A DNA stretch of 64,000 nucleotides from Paenibacillus sp. J31TS4 (GTDB lineage Bacteria; Bacillota; Bacilli; Paenibacillales; NBRC-103111): the NCBI RefSeq assembly GCF_018403265.1, contig NZ_BOSI01000001.1:1922001-1986000 (forward strand), in the 5' to 3' direction. The notes beneath the pieces were generated by a model. The model did not search any database. It was given only the letters and a program-made list of their open reading frames with translations, and was not told where the DNA came from. Numbering within the stretch: position 1 is the stretch's first letter; each line of letters starts with the position of its first letter. This document shows, in pieces, positions 1 to 7,859 of the stretch. Position numbers and translations under genes: made by a program.

Positions 1-740
1 ACTTCGTCCCAGTCATCCACTATGATGGCCCCGATTCCCTGAAGCGCCTCAGGCAGGTAATCCCGGAGCGAGACATGCAGCAGCAGGCGCCCCGGCTTGG
101 GCGCTGCGTCCACATAGCGCTGTTCCGACACGGTACAGGTCAGGAAGAGGTCCGAGCGGTCGTAGACGTCCTGCCAGCCGGACGCGACGGTCACCTTGGC
201 CCGCTCTTCTGGAGCAATCGTCTCGAGATCGATGCCGTTCAGGTCGTACAGATACACCTTCTCGATCCGCTCTCCGTACAGATCCATGCACATCCGGTAA
301 TGGTGCCGGCCGATCGGCCCCCAGCCGATAATGCCGACGGTCAGCCCCCCGCCGGGCCGGCTGCGCAGATAGTGCCGCAGGAACAGCGCGCTGACAGAGG
401 CTGTGCGTACGACGCTCAGCAGGGCGGTGTTGACGATCGCCACCGGCTCCCCTGTCCCGGCGTCGTTCAAAACCGCGACGCTGTGGGCCCGCGGGAGGCC
501 GCGGCGCAGATTGCCGGGGAAGCTCGCGATCCACTTGATCCCGGCAATCTCGAAGCGGCCTCCGATGTAGGCGGGCATGGCGATGATGCGGTTCACCGGG
601 TCGCGGTAGCGCAGATACGGTTTGATCGGCTGGGCGTAATCCCCGGCGTCCATCAACCGGACCGTCTCCTCCAGCGTATCCGCCAGCGCTTCCCACTCGA
701 TGCCTATCCGGCGCAGATCCCCCTCGTTCAAGTACAGCAT
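1..740 (-). CDS. sbnB: 2,3-diaminopropionate biosynthesis protein SbnB (C-terminus beyond window)
   Basis: Minus-strand frame open to the window edge, so only the first 246 codons are present. It begins MLYLNEGDL directly after the sbnA stop codon. The product resembles the ornithine cyclodeaminase/mu-crystallin family, with a Rossmann nucleotide-binding motif GIIGWGPIG near residue 135. In that family SbnB is the NAD-dependent dehydrogenase that oxidatively splits N-(2-amino-2-carboxyethyl)-L-glutamate to give L-2,3-diaminopropionate and 2-oxoglutarate. Adjacency to a SbnA-type enzyme, with no intergenic space, strongly supports this over alanine dehydrogenase or ornithine cyclodeaminase. 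Family assignment rests on motif, length and context; substrate is inferred. Confidence 0.85.
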   Translation of the reverse strand, partial: MLYLNEGDLRRIGIEWEALADTLEETVRLMDAGDYAQPIKPYLRYRDPVNRIIAMPAYIGGRFEIAGIKWIASFPGNLRRGLPRAHSVAVLNDAGTGEPVAIVNTALLSVVRTASVSALFLRHYLRSRPGGGLTVGIIGWGPIGRHHYRMCMDLYGERIEKVYLYDLNGIDLETIAPEERAKVTVASGWQDVYDRSDLFLTCTVSEQRYVDAAPKPGRLLLHVSLRDYLPEALQGIGAIIVDDWDE

Positions 741-1724
741 TCAGACTCCCTCCCCCCACTGATGCTCCACATCGCCGAAATGGCTTCGCACCCAGTCGTC
801 CGAGTAGACGGTGTCGAGATACCGTTCTCCGCGGTCCGGCAGAATGACGACGCAGCGAGCTCCCGCCGGGAGCTCTCCCAGCATCGAACGGACGGCCGCG
901 ATGACGCCACCCGAGGAACCGCCCGCCAGAATCGCCTCCCGGCGCACCAGCTGCCGGCAGCCCGCGATACTGTCCAGGTCGGTCACCTGGACGCTTCGGT
1001 CGATAAGCTCATACCGGAACAGAGGCGGAACGACGGCTGCTCCGAGCCCGGGCAGGAGCCGCTTGCGGGGAGCCCCTCCGAACAAGACGCTTCCCGCCGC
1101 GTCGACGGCGACGACCGTCGTCTTCATGCCGTGCTCCCGGATATACTCGGCGCAGCCCCTTATCGTGCCGCCCGTACTTACGCCGCAGAACAAATAATCG
1201 ACCCGGTGGTCCAGCTCGTCCGCGATTTCCTGCATCGTCGTCGAGCTGTGCGCCAGCGGATTATGGACATTCGCGTACTGGTTCGGCCAAAAGCTGTTCG
1301 GATGCTCCAGCAGCAGTTCCCGGACGCGCCGGATGCGAACGGGCAGGTACTCGCCCGTCTCCGGGTCCGGCTCCGTCACCCGGACAATCTCGGCGCCGAA
1401 CGTCTTCACGATGCGGATATTCTGCTCGGTCGTCTTGGGATCGACGACGCAGAGGAAGCGCAGCCCGAGATAGGCACACAGCTTCGCCAGGCTGATCGCC
1501 ATATTGCCCGAGCTGGATTCCACGATGACGGTCCCCTCCGTGATGCGGCCGGAAGCCAGCCCTTCGCGGATCATCGCGAGAGCCGGACGGTCCTTCGAGC
1601 TCCCCCCGGGGTTGAGGAATTCCAGCTTGGCATAGAGCTCGACCGGCTGCTCGCCGAACACCTTCTTCAGCCGGACGAGCGGAGTGCGCCCGATCGTGGT
1701 CAGGATGCCATCTTCGATCTGCAT
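741..1724 (-). CDS. sbnA: 2,3-diaminopropionate biosynthesis protein SbnA (PLP synthase)
   Basis: 327 residues starting MQIEDGILTT; this start is chosen because a purine-rich ribosome site lies just upstream and the family begins with the ..TPLVRL.. segment. It is a cysteine-synthase-like fold II PLP enzyme: the Schiff-base lysine lies in NPGGSSKDR near residue 45, the ESSSGN substrate loop near residue 70, and the GVSTGGT phosphate loop near residue 180. In the known pathway SbnA condenses O-phosphoserine with glutamate to N-(2-amino-2-carboxyethyl)-glutamate. It abuts sbnB as an operon. The diaminopropionate would feed a siderophore or peptide pathway, but no such assembly gene is complete inside the window. 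Confidence 0.88.
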   Translation of the reverse strand: MQIEDGILTTIGRTPLVRLKKVFGEQPVELYAKLEFLNPGGSSKDRPALAMIREGLASGRITEGTVIVESSSGNMAISLAKLCAYLGLRFLCVVDPKTTEQNIRIVKTFGAEIVRVTEPDPETGEYLPVRIRRVRELLLEHPNSFWPNQYANVHNPLAHSSTTMQEIADELDHRVDYLFCGVSTGGTIRGCAEYIREHGMKTTVVAVDAAGSVLFGGAPRKRLLPGLGAAVVPPLFRYELIDRSVQVTDLDSIAGCRQLVRREAILAGGSSGGVIAAVRSMLGELPAGARCVVILPDRGERYLDTVYSDDWVRSHFGDVEHQWGEGV

Positions 1725-1756
1725 TGCCCCTTCCCTCTCTTCCTTCTTCGAAATCA

Positions 1757-2533
1757 TTAGAATTTTCGGCCGTAGGCTCTGCCGTAACGGACGATCTTCC
1801 GGTACATGCTCCGATCGCCCAGCTGCCCGAACAGCTTCACGACAGGCGTCGAGTTGACCTCGAGAATCCATGGCCTGCGGTTGCGGTCAAGGGCGATATC
1901 CGCACCAATCTCCTTCATGCCCGGATAAGTCTTGGTGAGCTGCCTCGCGATGCGGACACCGAGCCGATCCAGCCTGCCCAGCAGACGATACGCGCTTTTC
2001 TTGGACATATGCTGCTTGAACAGCTGGCCCGCCTTCATAATCGAGCCGCCGCCGCTCCGGTTGGTGATGACTTTGGACCGGTGGGCGATGCGGGCAATGA
2101 TGCCTGTCGTCTCCCAGCGCCCGCGCGGGCTGACCTGCACCATGACGCGCAGATCGGTTACCCGTCCCCGGTGGCGAAGCGTATGGATCCCCCGCTGAAC
2201 CAGGTAAGGCTTGCGAGAGGTGTACCTTCTGAGCCCGCGGTACAGCTCGCGGAAGGATCCGTATTCCCGGCGATGATGCTCCCAGCGCCATTGATAGACC
2301 CGTTTGCCGTTCCGGATACTCCTCTCCACCCTCATAACGCCTTTGCCCGACGATCCGCTATTGGGCTTCAGATAGACCATTCCGTATTTGCGCAGCATGC
2401 TGTACAGTCTGCCGGAGGTCAGCTTCTTTGTGCGGGGGACATACCTTCTCATGCTCCTGCTCTTCAGCAGCGCCTTGGTTTTGTCCCACTTTTTTTTCAC
2501 GCGCTGCGTATAGCTCTTATCTCTTCTGTCCAA
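1757..2533 (-). CDS. YheC/YheD family ATP-grasp protein
   Basis: 258 residues with a very basic N-terminus, then an ATP-grasp core: YLKPNSGSSGKGV near residue 55, a DLRVMVQ strand near 125, and the metal-binding ILEVNSTPVV near the C-terminus. The family is named after Bacillus spore-coat-associated YheC/YheD; its substrates are unknown. TTG at 2533 is preferred because GGAGGAG sits 7 bases upstream; ATG at 2557 is the alternative and adds 8 residues. It precedes sbnA on the same strand with a 32-base gap, so it may be co-transcribed and could ligate a diaminopropionate-derived product, which is inference. Confidence 0.8.
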   Translation of the reverse strand: MDRRDKSYTQRVKKKWDKTKALLKSRSMRRYVPRTKKLTSGRLYSMLRKYGMVYLKPNSGSSGKGVMRVERSIRNGKRVYQWRWEHHRREYGSFRELYRGLRRYTSRKPYLVQRGIHTLRHRGRVTDLRVMVQVSPRGRWETTGIIARIAHRSKVITNRSGGGSIMKAGQLFKQHMSKKSAYRLLGRLDRLGVRIARQLTKTYPGMKEIGADIALDRNRRPWILEVNSTPVVKLFGQLGDRSMYRKIVRYGRAYGRKF

Positions 2534-2691
2534 CGGTTCGCTCCTCCACTCCCACATAATCTGACATGTTATCGTATGTGCTCTCGGCGCGGACGACTGT
2601 GCGGGTGCCGAGGGAGAATAGCCGGAACTTGGCGGAAGCAGACCGGAATATACATAAGTATGACTGTTCATCGCATAGTGGGAGGTTGGCC

Positions 2692-3891
2692 ATGCTTGCT
2701 CCTGATAGGCTAAGACAAAAAATAGAAGACACCGCCCGAATCTTCCCCTGGTACGCGGAGCTGCTCAGGGACCGCGAGGTGCGTACGCTGACGGATCTCC
2801 CGCTCTTGACCCCCGAACTTCTGGAGCGGCACTATTACCACAGCCCGCCCGACGATCCGGCTCTTCACGTCTACCGGACGTCGGGCACGAGCTCGCGCAA
2901 ACGAAAGCAGATTGTCTATTCCGCCGAGGACGACCAGCGGTATTTGGACATCAAGGCTGAGGTGTACGCCCGCTTCCTGGAGGGCGCTAATGTCCAAAAG
3001 GCGTTCGCCGACATGGGGACGGGCCATGCCGCGGGAACGGCCGCTCAGGTGTTCCGGCAGATTGGCCTCGAGGAGGAGGGGATCTCCTTTCAGCAGCCGA
3101 TCGCCGAGCATGTGGAGAGGCTGACGGCGTTTCGGCCCCAGCTGCTCTATACGATGCCGTCCATCCTCGACAGCATCGTGCAGGCGGCTCCCGATCCGCA
3201 GGCGTTCGGCATCCGAAAGATCATCCTTGTCGGCGAGATCGCCTCGCGCGAATGGATCCAAAGGGTAGCCGGCGTCTTCGGCATTCGGCCGGAGGATATC
3301 ATGGATACGTACGGCTCGATTGAGCTGGGGACGATCGCTTACTTCTGTCACGAGCTCGGGAGGTATGTGTTCGTCCGGGATATGGTTGCGGAAGGGCTCC
3401 GGGCTCAGGAGGCGGACGAGAGACTGGAGGAGCTGGGGGACGAGGAGCGGATTCTCGTGCTGACCTCCCTTGCCCGCCGAATGTTCCCGGCGCTTCGTTT
3501 CGTCACCAACGACGTCGTCCGGGGATTCCGTACGGATACGGTCGGGGGCCGGCAGGTGCAGAGTTTCCATTCCATCGTCAAGCGAGTCGGGCCCGAGCTG
3601 AAGCACGGAGAAAAAATCAGCCTGTACGACATCGAAGAGGTCGTCTACCGGCATGTGGCGGAGGCCGCCATCCGGGTGCAGGTGAAGGACAACCGGCTGA
3701 CCGTCTATATCCGCAGCCGGACACTGAACGCCGAAGCGGCGGCTAACATTCGGGCGGAGGTGCAGAGTCAGATTCCCGAAATCGGGGAGATGATCCGCTG
3801 CGGCATTCTGGAAGAAATCAACGTCGTGGCCGTCGGCGAGAACGAGCAGCTGCTACAGGGACCGGTCAAAAACAAGAAGCTTTATTCGTAG
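2692..3891 (+). CDS. Coenzyme F390 synthetase / phenylacetate-CoA ligase-like adenylating enzyme
   Basis: 399 residues starting MLAPDRLRQK after GGAGG with a 5-base gap. It is divergent from the ATP-grasp gene. The protein resembles the PaaK/F390-synthetase branch of adenylate-forming enzymes: a phosphate-binding RTSGTSSRKRK loop near residue 65, a MDTYGSIELG adenine-binding motif near 205, and a C-terminal ferredoxin-like lobe ending GPVKNKKLY with the typical late lysines. Members activate carboxylates as acyl-AMP. Its position back-to-back with a diaminopropionate operon suggests a role in a small-molecule pathway. The substrate cannot be read from the sequence. Confidence 0.75.
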   Translation: MLAPDRLRQKIEDTARIFPWYAELLRDREVRTLTDLPLLTPELLERHYYHSPPDDPALHVYRTSGTSSRKRKQIVYSAEDDQRYLDIKAEVYARFLEGANVQKAFADMGTGHAAGTAAQVFRQIGLEEEGISFQQPIAEHVERLTAFRPQLLYTMPSILDSIVQAAPDPQAFGIRKIILVGEIASREWIQRVAGVFGIRPEDIMDTYGSIELGTIAYFCHELGRYVFVRDMVAEGLRAQEADERLEELGDEERILVLTSLARRMFPALRFVTNDVVRGFRTDTVGGRQVQSFHSIVKRVGPELKHGEKISLYDIEEVVYRHVAEAAIRVQVKDNRLTVYIRSRTLNAEAAANIRAEVQSQIPEIGEMIRCGILEEINVVAVGENEQLLQGPVKNKKLYS

Positions 3892-4413
3892 CCCGGCCGC
3901 CGGCTGCCTCTATTCCTGGATGGCCGGTACGCCGGCGTCTGGACGCACGCCAAAAAAAACCGCCAGAAGAACGCCGCCCAGTAGGCAGCGTTCTTCTGGC
4001 GGCTTCGTGCCGTCTTCCGGCAGCCGAACATTCGTGGGGCAGCTTTCGGGCCTCCTGTGGCCGGCGCTTGCCGAAAAGTCCCTTGCCCATATATGCCGAG
4101 TCCGCCTCCGGCAGGGATCAGCCGTCCGCGTTCGCCGCATAAACTCGTTAATCTGGTAACCGTGCTGGCTCTAGGGCATCAAGAGCCCCAGCACAAGCAG
4201 CGCGCTCATCCACGACTCAGCTCCCCTTCCTTCTCCACATTACAGTCTCCCTTATCGGATTGAGCAAAGACCGGCTCCCCCGGACAGACCCGGCCAAAAG
4301 AGGGCGTTCCCTTCCGCAGCCGGATAGTCCAAAGCGTTTCAAACCCGGCACGGCGGGTAAAAATACAATGTCCCCGGGAACCAAAAGCAAGACAACAAGG
4401 AGACTGAGCGAAG
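3892..4413. other. Gene-free stretch
   Basis: About 520 bases after the adenylating enzyme. It contains one strong hairpin (3960-4002) and, near its right end, the leader of the small ORF at 4414. Short frames here lack ribosome sites and recognisable residues, so I call no gene. Confidence 0.6.
3960..4002 (-). terminator. Intrinsic terminator-like hairpin
   Basis: A 15-base stem (CCGCCAGAAGAACGC and its complement) closes a 13-base loop. Eight A residues lie on its left side, which read as a U-tract on the minus strand. It probably also helps to end the plus-strand adenylating-enzyme transcript, although no T-run follows on that strand. Confidence 0.6.
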
Positions 4414-4545
4414 ATGACCTTTACAAGCATCGATGACATCATCGACTACTATACGAACGAACATGCCAAACAGCCGGAGCCGGCACAGCAAGCGGAAGAG
4501 AACAATTCGGAGCCGTCCGGGCAGGAAGCGCCCGTCGTCCACTGA
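4414..4545 (+). CDS. Small acidic protein, unknown function
   Basis: 43 codons beginning MTFTSIDDIIDYY and ending in an acidic, Pro/Glu/Gln-rich tail. AAGGAG lies 11 bases before the ATG and a strong intrinsic terminator starts 20 bases after the stop. This arrangement of ribosome site, ORF and terminator supports a real transcription unit. The family is not recognised. Confidence 0.5.
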   Translation: MTFTSIDDIIDYYTNEHAKQPEPAQQAEENNSEPSGQEAPVVH

Positions 4546-4564
4546 TCGCGCTGGTTGGCATAAG

Positions 4565-4603
4565 AAAGCAGCGGCCCCTCCCTCGGGAGGAGCCGCTGCT
4601 TTG
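4565..4603 (+). terminator. Intrinsic terminator
   Basis: AAAGCAGCGGC and the following bases pair with GCCGCTGCTTT, with a T-rich tail (TTGTTGTT). It closes the 43-residue ORF upstream. Confidence 0.75.
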
Positions 4604-4749
4604 TTGTTGGGACGAGCTTGCACAGCCGCCGTCTTCGGATTTCGCCTTCACAAGAGAACCCTGGCCTCCATCGGCCCGCATGGGATTGATCACCGTCCTA
4701 GGGCGCCGAACGCCGGGCGCTTGGAGCTTCGCGCACAGGATGACGCCCA

Positions 4750-5367
4750 TTACCGAACGTCTTGCCACCGCGTCCACAGCTCGCGCGGGTTCCTCTCATA
4801 GCGGTCGTTCTCCCGGAACATGTAGTGATGCATGATGAATTCGCGGCGGATCGTCGCGAAGTCGTCATAGTACTGCCGGATGAACGCATTGATCTCCTTC
4901 TCCGTATAAATCCGGCCTTCCTCGAGCTGCTCGGCCATCGCTTCAAGCGCAACGAGCTTCTTCTTGTACTGGGCCGGAATCAGCTTCAGCCTTCCTTCCT
5001 TGGTGAAGAAATTCCTCAGTACAGACGCTCTCAGCTTCTCGCTGCGCGTCTCCTCCGTTTCGGTCGCCATCTCTCTTCCTCCTTCCTTGGCTGCGGTCCT
5101 TGCCACCAGATCGACAATCGCCTGGGCGTTCTGGGCGAGGAAAGTCCGGTCAAGCGAGAACCAGACCGTGTTCTTCTCCCTCCGCTCCCCGATTAGCGCC
5201 GCCTCCCGCAGCTTAGCTGCATGATGCGTCACCGTGGGCTGCGACAGGTTCAGCTGGCCGGCCAGCTCCTGCCCGTTCTTTTCTCCTACCGCCAGCAAGA
5301 CAAGCATGCGGATCCGGGTCGGATCCGCCAGCGCCTTGTGAAACGCCACGATCTTTTCAAGCTGCAT
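4750..5367 (-). CDS. ArsR-family regulator with C-terminal DUF2087 domain
   Basis: 205 residues. Residues about 1-85 form an ArsR-type winged helix (KALADPTRIRMLVLL, then the LSQPTVTHH recognition helix), and residues about 110-200 match the DUF2087 pattern (LRNFFTKEGRLKLIPAQYKKKL, ending RENDRYERNPRELW). No metal-binding cysteine pair is visible, so metal sensing is not supported. GGAGGG lies 6 bases before the ATG. A perfect 16-base palindrome lies 37 bases upstream of the start, consistent with autoregulation. The gene stands alone. Confidence 0.85.
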   Translation of the reverse strand: MQLEKIVAFHKALADPTRIRMLVLLAVGEKNGQELAGQLNLSQPTVTHHAAKLREAALIGERREKNTVWFSLDRTFLAQNAQAIVDLVARTAAKEGGREMATETEETRSEKLRASVLRNFFTKEGRLKLIPAQYKKKLVALEAMAEQLEEGRIYTEKEINAFIRQYYDDFATIRREFIMHHYMFRENDRYERNPRELWTRWQDVR

Positions 5368-5403
5368 CCACGACCCTCCTTAGCCGAACATCTAATTTAA
5401 TGT

Positions 5404-5419
5404 TTGTCTAATTAGACAA
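5404..5419 (-). promoter_or_regulatory. Palindromic operator upstream of the ArsR-type gene
   Basis: TTGTCTAATTAGACAA is a perfect 16-base palindrome 37 bases upstream of the regulator's start codon. ArsR-family repressors bind such dyads, so autoregulation is likely but inferred. Confidence 0.55.
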
Positions 5420-5484
5420 TAATACATTCTCCATTATTTGTAAATAGGTGCTTTGCCGGTCTAAAGTTCATATAACACACACCA

Positions 5485-5509
5485 AACCCCGCCATTCGCT
5501 GGCGGGGTT
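5485..5509. terminator. Terminator-like hairpin
   Basis: AACCCCGCCA pairs with TGGCGGGGTT across a 5-base loop. It lies beyond the stop of the small minus-strand membrane gene at 5616. No long T-run follows on either strand, so strength is uncertain. Confidence 0.5.
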
Positions 5510-5615
5510 ATCAGTCGACAATCGTTCCCGTTATCGTTACGATTTTCATTCTTGTTGGGGTTCAACGCGATATCTTGGAATACCAGTCCGACCTTTAACC
5601 TTTTCCCTTAAAGGT

Positions 5616-5786
5616 TTAACGTTTGAAGCTGTCGATGACCTTTCGAAGCGCCTGCCGGGAGAAGCCGTTCCAGAGCGTCCGGCTGTCGCTGTCCAGCGAA
5701 TCGCGGCGGATTCCCTTGAACAGCAGCAGGCAGAACGCGAGCACAATCCCAAGCAGACCGACCGACAGCAGCACGACCAACACCAT
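5616..5786 (-). CDS. Small single-pass membrane protein
   Basis: 56 residues starting MVLVVLLSVGLLGIV. A hydrophobic segment (about residues 2-22) is followed by a basic KGIRR stop-transfer sequence and a polar C-terminal tail. GGGGGAGG lies 7 bases before the ATG. A hairpin region follows within 130 bases. The family is not recognised; the short membrane anchor plus polar tail is typical of small accessory membrane proteins. Confidence 0.6.
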   Translation of the reverse strand: MVLVVLLSVGLLGIVLAFCLLLFKGIRRDSLDSDSRTLWNGFSRQALRKVIDSFKR

Positions 5787-6081
5787 ACCCGTTCCTCCCC
5801 CGTGACGGAATGGTATACCTTATGCCCCCCAATGCTGGCACATGCCTCCACGCAAAAAAAGTCCGCCGGGCCCTGTTTCGGGTTTTCCTGGTGTTGCCGC
5901 CGCGAAGCCGGCGGCCGCAGCTCGTTCGTGTCATTTCCCAGCCTACCCTCCACGGCGTTCCTTTGTCCAGAGCGTTCGCTTCATCATAATCAATCAAATT
6001 AACCAATTCAGGATCATAAACCTGTTGAACTCCCTCGATATGATTTGATTTTCTCACGCAAATTTAAAGACAAAAATGTTA
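5787..6081. other. Junction between host DNA and low-GC island
   Basis: No convincing gene. GC content falls sharply at about 5985, marking the left edge of the low-GC segment that carries the TipAS operon. The left copy of the direct repeat lies at 6025-6054. Confidence 0.5.
6025..6054. repeat. Direct repeat, left copy (flanks TipAS operon)
   Basis: Positions 6030-6054 (beginning CTCCCTCGATATGATTTG) are identical to 8793-8817. Extending left to 30 bases gives one mismatch. The two copies are in direct orientation, 2.76 kb apart, and enclose the whole TipAS/AAA/DUF2268 operon. Confidence 0.8.
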
Positions 6082-6114
6082 TTGACTCTCACGTTACGTG
6101 ATAGTGTTTAATAT
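6082..6114 (+). promoter_or_regulatory. MerR-type promoter with palindromic operator
   Basis: TTGACT (6082-6087) and TTTAAT/TAATAT (6107-6114) are separated by 19-21 bases, longer than standard spacing. The spacer holds the dyad TCACG-TTA-CGTGA (6089-6101). This over-long spacer with a central dyad is the hallmark of MerR-activated promoters. The likely regulator is the MerR-TipAS gene at 7561, now broken. Confidence 0.75.
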
Positions 6115-6141
6115 TCTTGAACCAATAAGGGAGTGAAGGGT

Positions 6142-6588
6142 ATGAAGAAAAATAGAAAAATTAATAAGTTAACTGACGAAAAACAAACGAAGTATGAAAC
6201 CCAGGCAATGAGTCAATGGGGTGAAGATAGAGTTAGACAATCCACAAATCTTTGGAATAGCTATGGAGAGAAGAAAAAAGAGCAGATAATGGACGAATGT
6301 AATTCAATATTTCAGGAATTGGCAGACAATATGCAGTACGGAGCTGAGAGTCAGGTAATTAAGGAACTTTTAATAAAATGGCATCAGTTTTTACAATACT
6401 TTTACGAACCATCTTTAGAGGTATTAAGGGGTCTAGGCGAGATTTATAGCAATGATCCTGAGTTCCGAAAGGTTTTTGAAGCTATCGATCCTAATCTCCC
6501 TGACTTTCTTCAAAACTCCATAAGTTGTTATGTTGATGAGTTAGAGATGAGATGGTTAGAAAGCCAATATGAAATTCTACAAGAGTAA
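6142..6588 (+). CDS. Stand-alone TipAS antibiotic-recognition domain protein
   Basis: 148 residues from ATG at 6142 after AAGGGAGTGAAGGGT; a GTG 9 bases earlier is too close to that site. The protein matches the TipAS fold without any DNA-binding domain: an E..IM.E.N.IFQELAD helix followed by LIKWHQFLQYFYEPSLEVLRGLGEIYSNDPEF, the conserved TipAS core. TipAS domains, first known from Streptomyces TipAL, bind thiopeptides and other peptides. Here the domain probably sequesters or senses a drug. It is the first gene after a MerR-type promoter and is followed by an AAA+ ATPase. AT-rich codon use contrasts with the host. Confidence 0.8.
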   Translation: MKKNRKINKLTDEKQTKYETQAMSQWGEDRVRQSTNLWNSYGEKKKEQIMDECNSIFQELADNMQYGAESQVIKELLIKWHQFLQYFYEPSLEVLRGLGEIYSNDPEFRKVFEAIDPNLPDFLQNSISCYVDELEMRWLESQYEILQE

Positions 6589-6609
6589 ATTATAAAAAAG
6601 GAGATTGAA

Positions 6610-7548
6610 ATGGATAATAATATAAAAATAAATACACCAAGTGAAAATGGGCAAAATTTCAGGTCGCAATCGGAAGAAAGGTTTGTATCACCACTTGGGA
6701 TACAAAATCAGAGAGCAATAGAGAATGATATGAATAAAAGAATGGATATGTTTACTGTTGAAAAGCCGAAGTATAGATTAGAGGATTTGGTTGTTTCAGA
6801 GAAAATAAAAATGCAGCTAGATAGCTTGCTTACAAAGGTTAAATATCATGATGTATTATATGAGGATTTTGGATTAAAGGATGTTGATCCTACGGGAGGA
6901 CGTACTGCAATAAACTTATATGGTCCTCCAGGAACCGGGAAGAGCTTTACTGCGGAAGCTATAGCAAATGAGATTAATAGGGGCATTATTAGGGTGAATT
7001 ATGCAGAAATAGAATCCAAGTTTGTTGGAGAAACACCGAAAAATATTAAGGCAGTGTTTCAAAAGGCGAAAGATTCAAATGCTGTGCTATTCTTTGATGA
7101 AGCAGATTCTATCCTTGGAAAAAGATTATCAAATATAACTCAAAGTACAGACCATGCGGTGAATGTCAGTAGGTCAGTAATGCTATTAGAGCTTGACAAT
7201 TTCTCTGGCATAACTATTTTTGCAACTAACTTCGCATCAAACTATGATTCTGCCTTTATTAGACGTATTCTTGGACACATTGAAATGCCATTACCGGATA
7301 AAAGCTGCAGAGAAGCACTTTTTGAAAAACTTATCCCTAAAAAACTTCCTATAGAACTTTCGAAAAGTGATTGGGAGTGCATAATTATTGAAACAGAAGG
7401 GCTTTCAGGTGGAGATATTCTTAATGTAATTGTTAATGCAAGTTCTATGGCTCTTGAAAGAGAAGGTTATACATGTAAAGTAAAACTAAATGATTTTATA
7501 ACTGCAGTACACTCAAGTAAAAAGGCCAAAGAAGAAATAGGGATATAA
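6610..7548 (+). CDS. AAA+ ATPase (FtsH/Cdc48-like core)
   Basis: 312 residues. Residues about 95-270 are a single AAA+ module: Walker A GPPGTGKS at 105-112, Walker B FFDEAD at 161-166, sensor-1 asparagine in FATNF, and an IRRILGHIEMPLPD arginine-finger/second-region block. There is no protease domain, zinc site or transmembrane segment. The start follows AAGGAG and lies 21 bases after the TipAS stop, so the two form an operon. The N-terminal 60 residues are variable and may bind a partner. Coupling to a TipAS protein suggests remodelling of a drug-bound target, which is inference. Confidence 0.85.
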   Translation: MDNNIKINTPSENGQNFRSQSEERFVSPLGIQNQRAIENDMNKRMDMFTVEKPKYRLEDLVVSEKIKMQLDSLLTKVKYHDVLYEDFGLKDVDPTGGRTAINLYGPPGTGKSFTAEAIANEINRGIIRVNYAEIESKFVGETPKNIKAVFQKAKDSNAVLFFDEADSILGKRLSNITQSTDHAVNVSRSVMLLELDNFSGITIFATNFASNYDSAFIRRILGHIEMPLPDKSCREALFEKLIPKKLPIELSKSDWECIIIETEGLSGGDILNVIVNASSMALEREGYTCKVKLNDFITAVHSSKKAKEEIGI

Positions 7549-7560
7549 GGTGGAAAGATA

Positions 7561-7831
7561 ATGAGCCACAAAGTAAAGCAAGTATCAAAATTAGTAGGAG
7601 TAAGTGTGCGAACGCTTCACCACTATGATGAGATAGGTTCAAGAAGGAGTAGCAAAGCTAAGACAGCATATAACTGATAATTATTATAATTGTACAGTTG
7701 AAATATTCAGAGGACTTGGAGACCTATATGTTCAGGATGAGCGATTTACGAAAAGTATTGATAAAGACAAAACAGGCTACGCTGAGTTCCTAAGAGAAGC
7801 AATGCATTACTACTGTGATAATTTGAAATAA
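7561..7831 (+). pseudogene. MerR-family TipAL-like regulator, internally deleted
   Basis: The first 30 codons (MSHKVKQVSKLVGVSVRTLH, then HYDEIG) are a clear MerR helix-turn-helix. The frame then breaks and stops at about codon 38. A second frame downstream (VAKLRQHITDNYYNC, then FRGLGDLYVQDERFTKSIDK) encodes the C-terminal end of a TipAS domain and runs to 7831. The middle (rest of the MerR domain, dimer helix and most of TipAS) is missing, so this is a deletion remnant of the island's original activator. It retains a good position 12 bases after the ATPase gene. Confidence 0.8.
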
Positions 7832-7859
7832 AACTTGAAATAGAAGGGAGTAATTTTTT

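Noticed and set aside
75-1760. A 561-codon plus-strand frame opposite the sbnA/sbnB genes.
   Set aside because: It has no ribosome site or recognisable residues and is a shadow of high-GC coding DNA on the minus strand; similar long shadows occur opposite the antiporter, the HerA-like ATPase and the large host genes.
5608-6057. A 149-codon minus frame starting MRKSNHIEG at the island edge.
   Set aside because: It crosses the GC-content boundary, has no ribosome site and overlaps the better-supported 56-residue membrane gene.
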